64,000 nucleotides of DNA, taken from the NCBI GenBank assembly GCA_911728455.2, contig OU452226.1, forward strand, positions 19,547,938-19,611,937. The letters are read 5' to 3'. Within the stretch, counting starts at the first letter, position 1. The number at the start of each line of letters is the position of its first letter. The DNA is from Marthasterias glacialis (lineage: Eukaryota; Echinodermata; Asteroidea; Forcipulatida; Asteriidae). Under the pieces are notes generated by a model that did no database searches, was not told the DNA's origin, and saw only the letters and a program-made list of their open reading frames with translations. Shown one piece after another: positions 1 to 9,809 of the stretch. Position numbers and translations under genes: made by a program.

Positions 1-365
1 TTCGGTCAAGAGTGCTTATTTTGAGTAACTGTCTATGTTGCACATCAGACTCATTTCTCATTTTCAAACAGCTATTACTGATATTTTCACTTCATATATC
101 AGTAAATAAGTTGACTGAAGTTGGTTATTGGTTCGAATCCCACCCAAGTTGCAAAATCCCACCCACCCCCACAAGCTAGCCAGGATAAAATCTATAAGTA
201 ATTTCCTATGAACTCACCAATATGAGTAAAACAATTTTTTTATATTTTTTTTTTCATCTGTCTCTTAGTATTTTTTAATTTATTATTATTTTTCACTTCT
301 AAAAACGATATTGGATAGAAGTTTTTATTACCCAGAGTTCCGTATCGAAACCCGCCATAATCAAA
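1..365 (+). promoter_or_regulatory. 5' flank and probable core promoter of RPAIN
   Basis: No ORF of note. The last 15 bases before the start codon and the codon itself read as YY1-type sites: CCGCCAT on one side and AAAATGGCGAC overlapping the ATG at 366. A YY1 site over the start codon is common in TATA-less housekeeping promoters, which suits RPAIN. The rest is AT-rich with long T tracts (237-290) and a tRNA B-box-like stretch near 131-141 (GGTTCGAATCC), probably a SINE remnant. The transcription start is inferred, not seen. Confidence 0.4.
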
Positions 366-3300
366 ATGGCGACACCCAGAGGAAAGTCACCAACTTCTTT
401 GCGCATGGAAAAACATCGAGAATTGTACAAACATACTAGCCCTCAATGGCGGGATACATATAGAAAAGTAAGTAAAACAATAAATGAGTAATCTGTGTTG
501 TTTTACTCTGTGTGAAATGTGTGAATTATGGCTGTACAGACGCCGTAGTATGCAACGGAGACTGACGTCCTACCACAATACCACCACCATTCATTAACAT
601 CCAGGGGTACAGACGTGTAGCACTACCTAGCTAGGGCCTAGGGCCCAGTGACTGGGGCGCTGATACTCCTAGAACTATGAGGTTCGTTCCGCTATCGTTT
701 TAGGAGTAGGACTCCTTTTTTGAGGTTTTGACATTATCGACCGATAATGTCAAAATCTCTATAAAAAAAAAAGAGTACAGCGCCACAGTCACCGATGGTC
801 ACTGGGTCTAATTAAGCTAGCCCCATGCCTTTTGTTTTGTTTTGTATTTATTTACTTTTTTGGGTCCAGTGCTGGTTCCTAATATAGTAATGTTCCGTCC
901 CAACTTGACAATCGCCCCAACTATAGTGGGGACTGGTCCCAACTTGAGTGTTATAGTTGGGGTGCCCCAACTATAGTTGGGATCGCCCATGCAGCTCTAC
1001 ACGAAAGCGGAGTCGGCGCCAACGGCGAGGTTTGAAAAAGGCCCTTTGGTTGATAGTTAGTAGTATCGGTCTTCTGGGCGGCTAATTCATCATAATCAAT
1101 TATGTACAGAACATGTTTTACAGGTGTCTTTTTTTAGATGGTTCTGACGGCAGACACATTATGACAGGTGACGTTTTCAGTTGCCAAAGACGTTCGGATT
1201 TAACTTTTCTTCTCTCGAAAACCAAAATTCTAATTCGTCTCAAATGTTATCAAATACTAAAATGAAGTGGTCTTAATAACTTCATACTTTTTAATTTTTT
1301 ATTCTTGTCCATTTAGTCAAAAATATTGAAGAAATGAACATTGTCATTATTAACACTGAGTATTGTTGCTGTTTGTGCAGGCATATCACATTCTGTGTGT
1401 GTGTGGGGGGGGGGGGGTGGCATTGCTAATTTTGGCTCCATGTACTGGCTCCGATGGTACTCTGTATTTACTGCGATCCCAACTATAGTTGGGGCGCCCC
1501 AACTGTAACACTCAAGTTGGGACCAGTCCCAACTATAGTTGGGGCGATTGTCAAGTTGGGACGGAACAGTAATACTAGTACTAATAATACTACAGTCATT
1601 TGACCAGTTCGGGATCATTGACCTGTTGACTGGTTCCGGATCGCTTCAACTTTGCATTGCCCCTCGATAATCAGTAAATTGCTCTTCCTGTGACCAATTT
1701 AATAAATGTAAAAAACATCCAATAAGATAACCCACCAAAATTCAAGTGTATAACATTATTAATGAATAAATTATGGCAAATTTTCTGAAGTTTGTCAGTG
1801 ACAATCATTGTTATTTTTTAAACAAAACGATGGTTCAAAAACGCTGTTCAAACACCTCACCTTTCATATTTGAAGTTATGAGCAGATAAAGTTCATTTAA
1901 AATGGTTCAGATGCATGAACAGTGTTTATGTAAATTTACTGAGCAGTAATCTTTTCTCTTTTGGTGAAAAAAATTGCAAAAAATGCATTTTTTGAGTCAT
2001 TGCACCTTTGACCAGTTCTGGATCACTCAACATTAAAGCAATGTAAATCTGGTAAATTCATACTATTTAGTGCACTCAACACATTTTTACATGTCGAGAA
2101 GTATAAAACTATTTGAATAAATAGCTGTTAATAATATTACTTGTATTTTCAATATGGAGGACGACATGTGCATTGATTCATGACAACTTTATGAATAGGA
2201 ATGAGGGTTTGCAATAAAGGTTCCTCTACTGATCCAGAATAGAAACAACTGATCCAGAACTGGTCAAAAAGATGTCAATTCTTTTCTCAAAGCCCCTTCC
2301 AAGATATACATATTTTTGGTCATTTGACACTTGGTGACTTTTATGGCCTGTTTAGGTAAACTAATTGACATACTTCATTTAAAATTGTCGAAAAAGCTGC
2401 GATGGCACAGCAAGAATTCACAAAATTGATCCAGAACTGGTCAAATGACTGTACTACTACTAGACCCAGTAACTGGGGCGTTGTTGTACCTGTGTACTTT
2501 TTTGAGATTTTGACATAATCGGTCGATAATGTCAAAAAACCCAAAAAGGAGTACAGTGCCTCAGTTACTGGGTCTAGGTTCCTATCAGTAATATTAATAA
2601 GTTTTTTCAAGGCTTGTTTTTTAAATGTTAATGTTTTGTCCGAGTAACTGAACCCTACAGCACTTTTTGAGTTCCTTTTGAATAAAAAAAAAGGTGACAC
2701 TGTTTGAACTGTCTGCACACAATTGTACCAAGAAGGACATTTAAAGAAGAATTTGGCAAAAATTTGTCAGTTATTTCAATTTTGTTTTACTGTTCCACCA
2801 AAGAGAAGCTACATGTAAGAAGTTACCAAACAGTGCACTTGTCAAAAACCACCAGGCATACCATACACTGTACTTTAGTGCGATGTGAGTTTGACGCCTT
2901 TTGGTTTTGTTTGACGCTTAGGTTGTAGCCAGATTGTCAAAAACTTTGCTCATTAGTGAGGCTACAATAAGGATAGCTGTGTTGCGCATTGCCTGATGCA
3001 TTGTGCTTGTTTGGCAATTTGAGGGGCGGACAGGCATGTCCATCCCAGTGAGCACTCTGGCTTTGTCATTTGTATGAAGAATGAAAGTATGAAAAATCAA
3101 AATCCTTATTTCGCAATAGGGGTAATAAGATCGATGTTGTATTTGACCTTCACCTTCTTTTGGTACATAGGCCTATGAGATACTACTGTTTTTGGTCTCA
3201 ATGAATGCAAAAAGTTGAGGTCGGATTTAGCACCTTTTCCCACAAAAGAATTATCACAAGTATATGGAGTACATCTTCACGTACATGTAGAATTTTTACA

Positions 3301-6300
3301 GATAACATACAACCTTACGCTTGCCTCTTTACATGTCCATGTTAATGTACATGTAGTCCTAATGTGTGCAATATTAATTGTTATAAACAGACATTTTTGT
3401 TCATGTGTGTTTCCTTCTGATGGCTTCTACAGCGATGTTTTCAACGACTCCGCAACAGTAGAGAGAATCTCCTACAGAAGTTCCGTAGTGGGATTGATGG
3501 ATCGTCGCAAGAGGGCAGTAGCCCTGGACGAGGCTCGGTCGTCAGTGAGGTCATGGCAGAGGAATGGAAGTTGATGCAATGGGAACAAAGACAGGCCAGT
3601 GTGGAGATGAAATCGACTCATGGATTTAGTCCAGATGATGTAAGTAAATATGAATTGACTAAAAGTAAAGTGGTGGTATGACATTTGTCTTTGGGAAAAA
3701 CTATGTTCAATCAAACCGTTATTTTGTGGAAGGCGTTGGGGACAAGTCCAAAAAAGGTCCCTTGTGGTCTCATAAGAAACACACCATGGTTTTTTAAACA
3801 AAATAATCATCCCAAGGACTTGTGGGTATTCTCCTCACAGATGCCCAACATTAAAATAAAATTAATTGCTTTTCAGATAGTTAAACTCTCTGAATGTTCC
3901 GTATGTAACTGCAGGAATGGGAGACTTCTGAGACGTTAGCAGGCTCCCCAGTAACCGGTCTTTTTCTATTATGAGAGCAATAGAAAAGGACCAGTTACTG
4001 GGGCGCCTGCTAACGTCTCAAAAGCCTCCCATTGTTGAACGGCCCTTAAAAAATTTACTACATTTAGGTGTCAGACTTTCTATTCTGTAATAACGAAATC
4101 ATCTGATTTTTCCAACAGTCTCTTGAGGACCTGAACAAGGATGGGTTTCTTACCTTAATGGAAGACATTCAAGCAGAGCTCATGATAGAAGGTATGCATT
4201 ACAAAAGGCCATAATAAATAACAACCATGGGCCAGTTTGATAGAGCTGCTTAACTGATGTTGTGCCAAGTCTGTAAATTCCATTTCGAAGCGCTGTTAAC
4301 TGTAAGCACACGAAAAGGCATGCTAACGTTCCGGCGCTTACTGTAAGCAAACAAATGACACAACAGTGCAAATCACTGGTGAACGTGCAAGCTGGCCGCC
4401 TAACTTTCTTGCCAACCTGTGAAACACACTTCTGCTTTTCAGCAAATCTTTCTGCTGTAGTTAGCAGGAAAATTTGCTTACCCTTAAGCAATGCTATGAA
4501 ATTGGCCCCTGACCATTAAAACTTCATTCATATCTTGAAACCACATTTTTCAAAACAAAGTTGAATTTAAACTGCATTATATTGTTTTAACAGGCTTTCG
4601 ATTAACTTCCTAATATTTTTTACTGATTGTTAAATCAGAAGTAGCCGCACTGTTGTCCCTTCCAATTTCAGTGTGGTTACATTTTTAGTAATGAAACCAC
4701 AGGAGCCTTAAAAGCCACTAGCGCTGTAACCTGAAGGCCTCAGATTATTATTATTATTTTATGTATTAGTATTACTATTAGATTATTATAAGTCATCACA
4801 CAAGTGCAGATGGAATGCAGACGTGCTATATATTCCCTATCCCGTGAGCTGGCGTGTGATAATAAATTTATATTACAGCCAACCTCATACCTTTTTCACG
4901 TGTAACACATGAAGTTTAACAATTTTGAGCGTTATTTCATAGCCAGGATAGCGAGCAGCACGTTCAACACACAAAGTTTTGATATTTTGATATTTGACAC
5001 ACAATATTTTGCACTGTGTGTATACGGAGCCAATACTTACAAATTGCAGAGTGCAATATATGGGAGTATGATATGGTTTATTATCACACTTCCGTTGACT
5101 ATGCCAACTTAAGCCAACATTGATGTCATCCGGACAATAAAAGCATAGCTTTGCACCATGATGGTTGTCCAATATTACAAACACTAGAACTTTCTGTGTA
5201 GAATCATTGATCTGAAACACATCACTTGTGTTTTTATGTCAGCTTGCTTTATTTTATCCCATGTATCAGACATGTCAGAGGTGCCACACTATTTGTCCTT
5301 CCAGTCTCAGGCCATGTCCGAATCAAGCGACTTCGGCCACGGCTATGGCCGCTGGCTGCAACAACAACATTGAAGAATAGGAATCCTCAGTGTTCCGGCC
5401 GTAGACACTGCCGAAGCCATTCATTTGGACACGGCCTCAGTTTGGTTTCACTGATGGTAGTGTCAGACAATAATGGCTGCTGAATCAAGTTACTGTGGCT
5501 ACGGCTACGGCTATGGCCATTTCCAGCGGTGATAACATTGAAGAGTAGAATTTTTATGTTCTCCGGCCATAGCCACACTGCCGTAGCCTTTAATTCAGAC
5601 ATGACCTTAGTGACTCAGACACTGGTATTGTCTGTGTATATTGTCTGTGTATTGTCTGTATAGAGGTAGAATTTGAATGAGTCATTTATTCCATGTATCA
5701 GAGAATGCCATCATTGGAGAATATGAAGCCAGTTTGAAATTAGTGGAAGCATCCCTCAGTGCCACAGTAGAACAACTCCATTCTGATGAACTCATATGCC
5801 CCATCTGCAAAAGGTTAGTGAGTTACTGGGTTTACTCTTGTAAGAACTTGAACTTCATTCAATTTACCCCCTCGAAAGGAGGCTGTATTAAGGAGAAAAT
5901 AGCTTGCACAAAATGCCTATAACAACCGCAAATAGACCAATGATTTGACCAACCTCATATTTCCATTTAACAAAAAAAAAGGTGTTTCACTTAATGGTCC
6001 TCTAGCCAAATGTTAGTAAAAACACCCAAGAACCGTTTAAAGTTCTTTCCAAGTGGTTTTGCTGGCTATTTATTGCTTCCCATTGCTACATTGTAAATCA
6101 GTGGCAAATCAGTGGATTGTTCATTCAGTTTTTATTGACCCAATTCACTTGACGTCATCACCACAATCAATCTTGGTTGCACCATTTAGGGTTTATAAAG
6201 GTGGCCTCCTTGATATTTTGCAATGACTTTCTTGTAATAAAAGCTTTTCACTTCATGCTCTCCTGGTAACTGGTTACCATGTATATTCTCTTTCTAGAAA

Positions 6301-8142
6301 TCCGCTGATGTTAAGTAAAGGGGTGATTTTCTGTTCATGTGGAACAAGGATAAACACAGAGGTAACTATTCAGTTTTGTTTTTCTTTCAAACATCATTGT
6401 TAATGAAACACACTGTTATTGTCTGTGGCTAAGCAGTCTAGCACACGGAACTCAAGTTCTGGGCCCAATTTCATGGCACTGCTTGCCATAGAATTCTGCA
6501 CTAAGGGCGTCCTGTAAAGCGCTACTTCTAAGGGCAGTGGCAGGGCGTAGTCGCAGAAATTGGGCCCTGGTGGCTCAGTCGTCGGGAGTGTGGGTCTCGA
6601 ATCATAATTGTGATACCTGTGTTCTTGAGCAAGACACTTGACTGTCATTGCCTCTTATCACCAGGGACCTGCGCAGGGAGAGATTGTTGATGTGAATGGT
6701 TAGCAATCTGTGCCCCCATTTGGTTGCCGATGCTGCATACTCCAGGCCTCGATCTTAAGAAAAACGGGGGCAGGCCTTTGCTGGCCAAATCAGAAAAATT
6801 GTACAAGGGCATGCTGGCCAAGTTGGTAGTGACAGTGCAATTTTTCTGAAGGGCATGATGGCCAACTCGACAGGGCATGAGGCCAATGGCCTCGGTGGCC
6901 TCAGTGAAGATCAAGGCCTGATACTCCTATGATGGTTTCAGGAATGCTTAGGGCCCAATGAACAGCTGTAATAATGTTGTAAGGCACTTTGAGGGTTTTA
7001 CTTGGCCTGAAGAAAAACGGGGGCAGGCCTTTTCTGGCCAAATCAGAAAAATTGTACAAGGGCATGCTGGCCAAGTTGGTAGTGACAGTGCAATTTTTCT
7101 GAAGGGCATGCTGGCCAACCCGACAGAACATGAGGCCAATGGCCTCGACGGCCATAATAAATACACATTAATAAAAATGTACCTGTGATGTGTACATGAA
7201 CATTTTATGTGTTTTGTAATTACGTGACGGGGCAACATTCATCCAAGTGCCATCAAGTGTGTCGTTGATTGCTTTTGATGAAGTGGAATTTAAAAAAAAA
7301 GAAATTCTCTCCATCAGATCATATGGTCTTTTTGTAGTTTAACTTTAGTTTTAGTTTTAAGTTTAAAGGTCCCCACATTCCATTTTGTCTGTGCCGATCT
7401 TTTTAGAAAATTTTCTTAAACATTTGTTAAATCTTAATTGTTAACCAAAGCAGTGTCCTGGGCTGATGTAATGCATGTGCATGACCTTAAAACGACCTAA
7501 TAAAATTGTGCAAGTTCAAGTTGTGACCAAAATAAAGTTTGGGAAGTCAGCTTTTGAACTGCAGTCATTTTTTTTTTCTAGAATTGTTATTTTGCAATTT
7601 GTTTACAATGGACATTTGGTATATCTTCAACTTTATCAAGTACATTTGTTCTGCTTGAATAATTAGCAAGACTGCCTAACCCTGGCCAATGTCAGACAGC
7701 AGCTAGAGGAGGGAGTGAGTCAGCACAGTGCAAGATGCCATGGCCAGCCTGAGTTTACTGTCACCAATGCCTTTGATACACACAACCTCTTACTATCATG
7801 TCAGGTATGAACAATTTAGACTGGTCCTGTCTTTATCTTTATGTAGCGTGTTTTTGCTCGAGCAGTTTAGTGCATCGGACTCAAGTTCTGGTGGCTAAGT
7901 CATCAATGTGTGGGTTCGAATCCCGGAATCCTGTGGGTGCACCCTACTAAATAGAAGTCCGATAGCAACCCATGCTTAATGCTAAAATTGAAAAATAATC
8001 TAAAAATATTACATATCTTACAGCCTCTTGAAATAAAAATAAATGTGTAATTATTTTATGGCAAAGGCTTACTGTTGATTATATTACAGGTATTTATTTT
8101 TATTTTTTGCAGACCTGTGACTTCCTATTCATTGTGATTTAA
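366..8142 (+). CDS. RPAIN: RPA-interacting protein (RPAIN), 7 exons, 241 aa
   Basis: RPAIN binds replication protein A and carries it into the nucleus. Coding exons: 366-467, 3433-3639, 4119-4191, 5702-5813, 6298-6361, 7667-7804, 8113-8142. All introns are GT-AG and the 726 coding bases close in frame. The N-terminus has the family pattern of a short basic lead, then LYKHTSPQWRDTYRK and RCFQRLRNSRENLLQKFR. The middle holds EVMAEEWKLM and an acidic helix (MEDIQAELMIEENAIIGEYE). The C-terminal zinc finger has C160-C163, C177-C179, H206/C210/H211 and C231-C234, with the closing SCQTCDFLFIVI resembling the human C-terminus. Human RPAIN is 219 aa, so length fits; the extra residues lie mostly in the N-terminal lead and exon 2. 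The start at 366 is the first ATG in frame and sits in a YY1-type promoter site. The gene looks intact. Identification rests on recognised family residues; splice sites are predicted. Confidence 0.93.
641..810. mobile_element. MITE with GGTCACTGGGTCTA-type ends
   Basis: Inverted ends: CCCAGTGACTGGGGCGCTG on the left and its degenerate complement ending GGTCACTGGGTCTA on the right. In the centre is a perfect palindrome (TTGACATTATCG / CGATAATGTCAA). The element at 2461-2576 and the fragment at 16465-16539 belong to the same family. It lies in RPAIN intron 1. No coding capacity. Confidence 0.7.
892..1567. mobile_element. 676-bp non-autonomous DNA transposon with long terminal inverted repeats
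   Basis: The ends are GTTCCGTCCCAACTTGAC and its exact complement, and the inverted repeats run inward for roughly 95 bp on each side (892-986 and 1480-1567). They are built from repeated CCCAACT / AGTTGGG blocks. The element is flanked by the direct repeat AGTAAT (886-891 and 1568-1573), a likely 6-bp target-site duplication. The interior carries no transposase-like ORF. It lies in RPAIN intron 1. Confidence 0.8.
2461..2576. mobile_element. MITE, same family as 641-810
   Basis: Ends TAGACCCAGTAACTGGGGCG and CAGTTACTGGGTCTA are inverted repeats. The centre carries the same TTGACATAATCGG / CGATAATGTCAA palindrome as the 641-810 copy. Both ends start with TA, so the target may be TA. Confidence 0.75.
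3916..4033. mobile_element. 118-bp near-perfect palindrome (MITE)
   Basis: It reads AATGGGAG ... CTCCCATT at the ends. Inside are inverted GAGACGTTAGCAGGC and CCCAGTAAC blocks, and the loop lies at about 3973-3980. Only a handful of bases are unpaired. The CCAGTTACTGGGGCG block is shared with the family at 641-810 and 2461-2576 although the outer ends differ. It lies in RPAIN intron 2. Confidence 0.75.
4229..4508. mobile_element. MITE with GGGCCAATTTCATAG-type ends
   Basis: Left end GGGCCAGTTTGATAGAGC is the imperfect inverse of right end GCTATGAAATTGGCCC. It begins 38 bp after the donor of RPAIN exon 3. Related copies are at 6461-6567 and 30765-30957. Confidence 0.7.
5309..5608. mobile_element. 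Compound MITE, AGGCTGTGTCTGAATC family
   Basis: It is bounded by AGGCCATGTCCGAATC and its complement AATTCAGACATGACCT. The interior has two tandem rounds of GGCTATGGCC-type blocks and a repeated AACATTGAAGA(A/G)TAG, so it looks like two copies fused or a tandem duplication of one. Relatives are at 9610-9716 and 42501-42634. It lies in RPAIN intron 3. Confidence 0.6.
6423..6660 (+). mobile_element. tRNA-derived SINE interrupted by a MITE
   Basis: A tRNA-Leu-like head (GGCTAAGCAGTCTAGCAC, then ACTCAAGTTCT) is split by the MITE at 6461-6567. It resumes with TGGTGGCTCAGTCGTC and the B box (GTGTGGGTCTCGAATC). Downstream is the family body with CTTGAGCAAGACACTTGAC. It lies in RPAIN intron 5. Confidence 0.65.
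6461..6567. mobile_element. 107-bp MITE inserted in a SINE
   Basis: The element runs from GGGCCCAATTTCATGG to AGAAATTGGGCCC as inverted ends. The uninterrupted sister SINE at 7855-7945 reads AGTTCTGGTGGC across the same point, so the insertion junction is visible to the base. Confidence 0.75.
6757..7154. repeat. Tandem duplication, about 145-bp unit spaced 253 bp
   Basis: Two copies, 6757-6903 and 7010-7154, both begin AAGAAAAACGGGGGCAGGCC and share over 90% by eye. Each unit contains internal inverted pieces: CAGAAAAATTG against CAATTTTTCTG, and GGGCATGCTGGCCAA repeated. It lies in RPAIN intron 5. No coding signal. Confidence 0.75.
7855..7945 (+). mobile_element. SINE head fragment (tRNA-Leu-like)
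   Basis: It has TGCTCGAGCAGTTTAGTGC, then GGACTCAAGTTCTGGTGG, and a B box GGGTTCGAATCCC. Only the tRNA-like head is preserved. It lies in RPAIN intron 6 and serves as the empty site for the MITE at 6461-6567. Confidence 0.6.
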
Positions 8143-9108
8143 GTTCTACCCATGGAGTGACTGATGCAGAGATTGACAATGTACAATGTTTTTAAGTTTT
8201 CTATAGCATCAAAAAACACAAAATTAGCTGAGAAGTTGCATGCCTACACCATTCATTGTTAATATAAAATATAAAGTTCAGTTGTGTATATATTCCAGAC
8301 TTGTATTTATAACTAGGATATATATTTGTGATATTCTACATGTGAGGAACTTAATGTTCATAAAATATTTGTCTTTAAAGTGACCTTGCTTGTGAGGTTT
8401 GTATGTAATCAGAAATTTATCTTCATTTTGGCAATTTTGTTTTATAAAGCTTAGTAAAGATTGAGTCATCATTTGGTTTTTGTCGACAAAATTATCAAGA
8501 AAAATGCAACAAAAGTCACCAGTGAAAGTTTCAGTTGATCACAATGCCTACTGGTTGAGACAACAGCAAAAACTGTCACAGTATTCTCATCAAGAACGTT
8601 AAATCCATCCACGTTTAGTGAGGTGACAGCAGGCAACAACCACATCTCTGGCCGTATTGAGGGCAGCACTCAAATGGACACCACAGGAATGTCTAAACGT
8701 GTTTGGAGATTCAAGTTTTTCTAAATACTTTTATTCATATTTAATCAACTGGGGCACTTCAGAAGAAATAATTTCGCAGGATGCTTACTACCATTACCAT
8801 CTTTATAACAAGTAGGCTTTCGGATAAAAATAATTACGGCCATAATTAAATAGTTAATTAAATAGTTACGGCCATAACACTTCTCAGATTCAAATTTTGG
8901 GGGATAAAAAGTGATATATTTTTCCATAACTGCAGTACTTCGAAGTGAAATGTTTCTTAAAATGCATTATACTATCCTAAGCTGCTGTACTTCTTACCAA
9001 GTAAGTTATTATTGCCATAAATTTTCAGAGTCATTACCAAACGTATACAGATCCTTTAACATGTTTGGTTGATGACTGTAACTAATGCTGTTAATACATA
9101 TTTTTGAA

Positions 9109-9114
9109 AATAAA
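9109..9114 (+). terminator. Candidate poly(A) signal for RPAIN
   Basis: This is the first canonical AATAAA on the plus strand after the RPAIN stop at 8142, giving a 3' UTR of about 1 kb. Inferred only. Confidence 0.4.
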
Positions 9115-9341
9115 ATCAAAACAAAGGACAACAGTTTTATTTGCTACTTTTTATTTTTTATTTACAATCTGTACATACAAATCTTTTCACATCAGGTTTT
9201 TATCTTTGCATTGGTGAAAACTCAAAGACCATTCACGGATGATGCAACCATTCAATCGGAAACCCGAGAAAACTTTTGTATTGGTCATGCGAACTAAAGC
9301 ATGTGTTGTTTTGTGTTCCACATTGTACTCATTTTTTTAAG

Positions 9342-9347
9342 TTTATT
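9342..9347 (-). terminator. Candidate poly(A) signal for INO80B
   Basis: TTTATT on the plus strand reads AATAAA on the minus strand, about 460 bp past the INO80B stop. With the RPAIN signal at 9109 it leaves only about 200 bp between the two convergent ends. Confidence 0.35.
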
Positions 9348-9609
9348 GTAAATAGTCATAGTATTTCTCACTCCCATTGTATGAACCCATAACTACCCAA
9401 GTAAAGTCAAAGACCTACAAGTAACTCATAAGAACAACTTGTATGAAGGAATTTAAAGGGTTCTTGGGTAGTAAATTTACTGATTGTGAAACTGATATAC
9501 TGTAACACCAAGGAAAAGCAGCCATTGTCTCATGTAGACCCTCCACCACTCGGTTGTCATTTTTTCTTTTCATTTCCAACAGTACCCACAAGTCTCTGAG
9601 CACCAAAGT

Positions 9610-9716
9610 AAGGCTGTGTCTGAATCGGCGGCTGCAACTGTTAATGAGGGCAGCCTATGCTTCAACGCATGTTGCCATGGTGATCTAGCCACAGCCACTA
9701 ATTCTGAAACGGCCTA
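9610..9716. mobile_element. MITE in the INO80B 3' UTR
   Basis: Ends AAGGCTGTGTCTGAATC and ATTCTGAAACGGCCT are inverted. Same family as 5309-5608 and 42501-42634. Confidence 0.55.
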
Positions 9717-9809
9717 AGGCTTGTGTCAGAAAACAAGGCTGGATCTGATGACGTGATGCTGTTAAAATAACAGTCGCGTGTAGCGGGAACTAGACGATGC
9801 CCCATTGTA

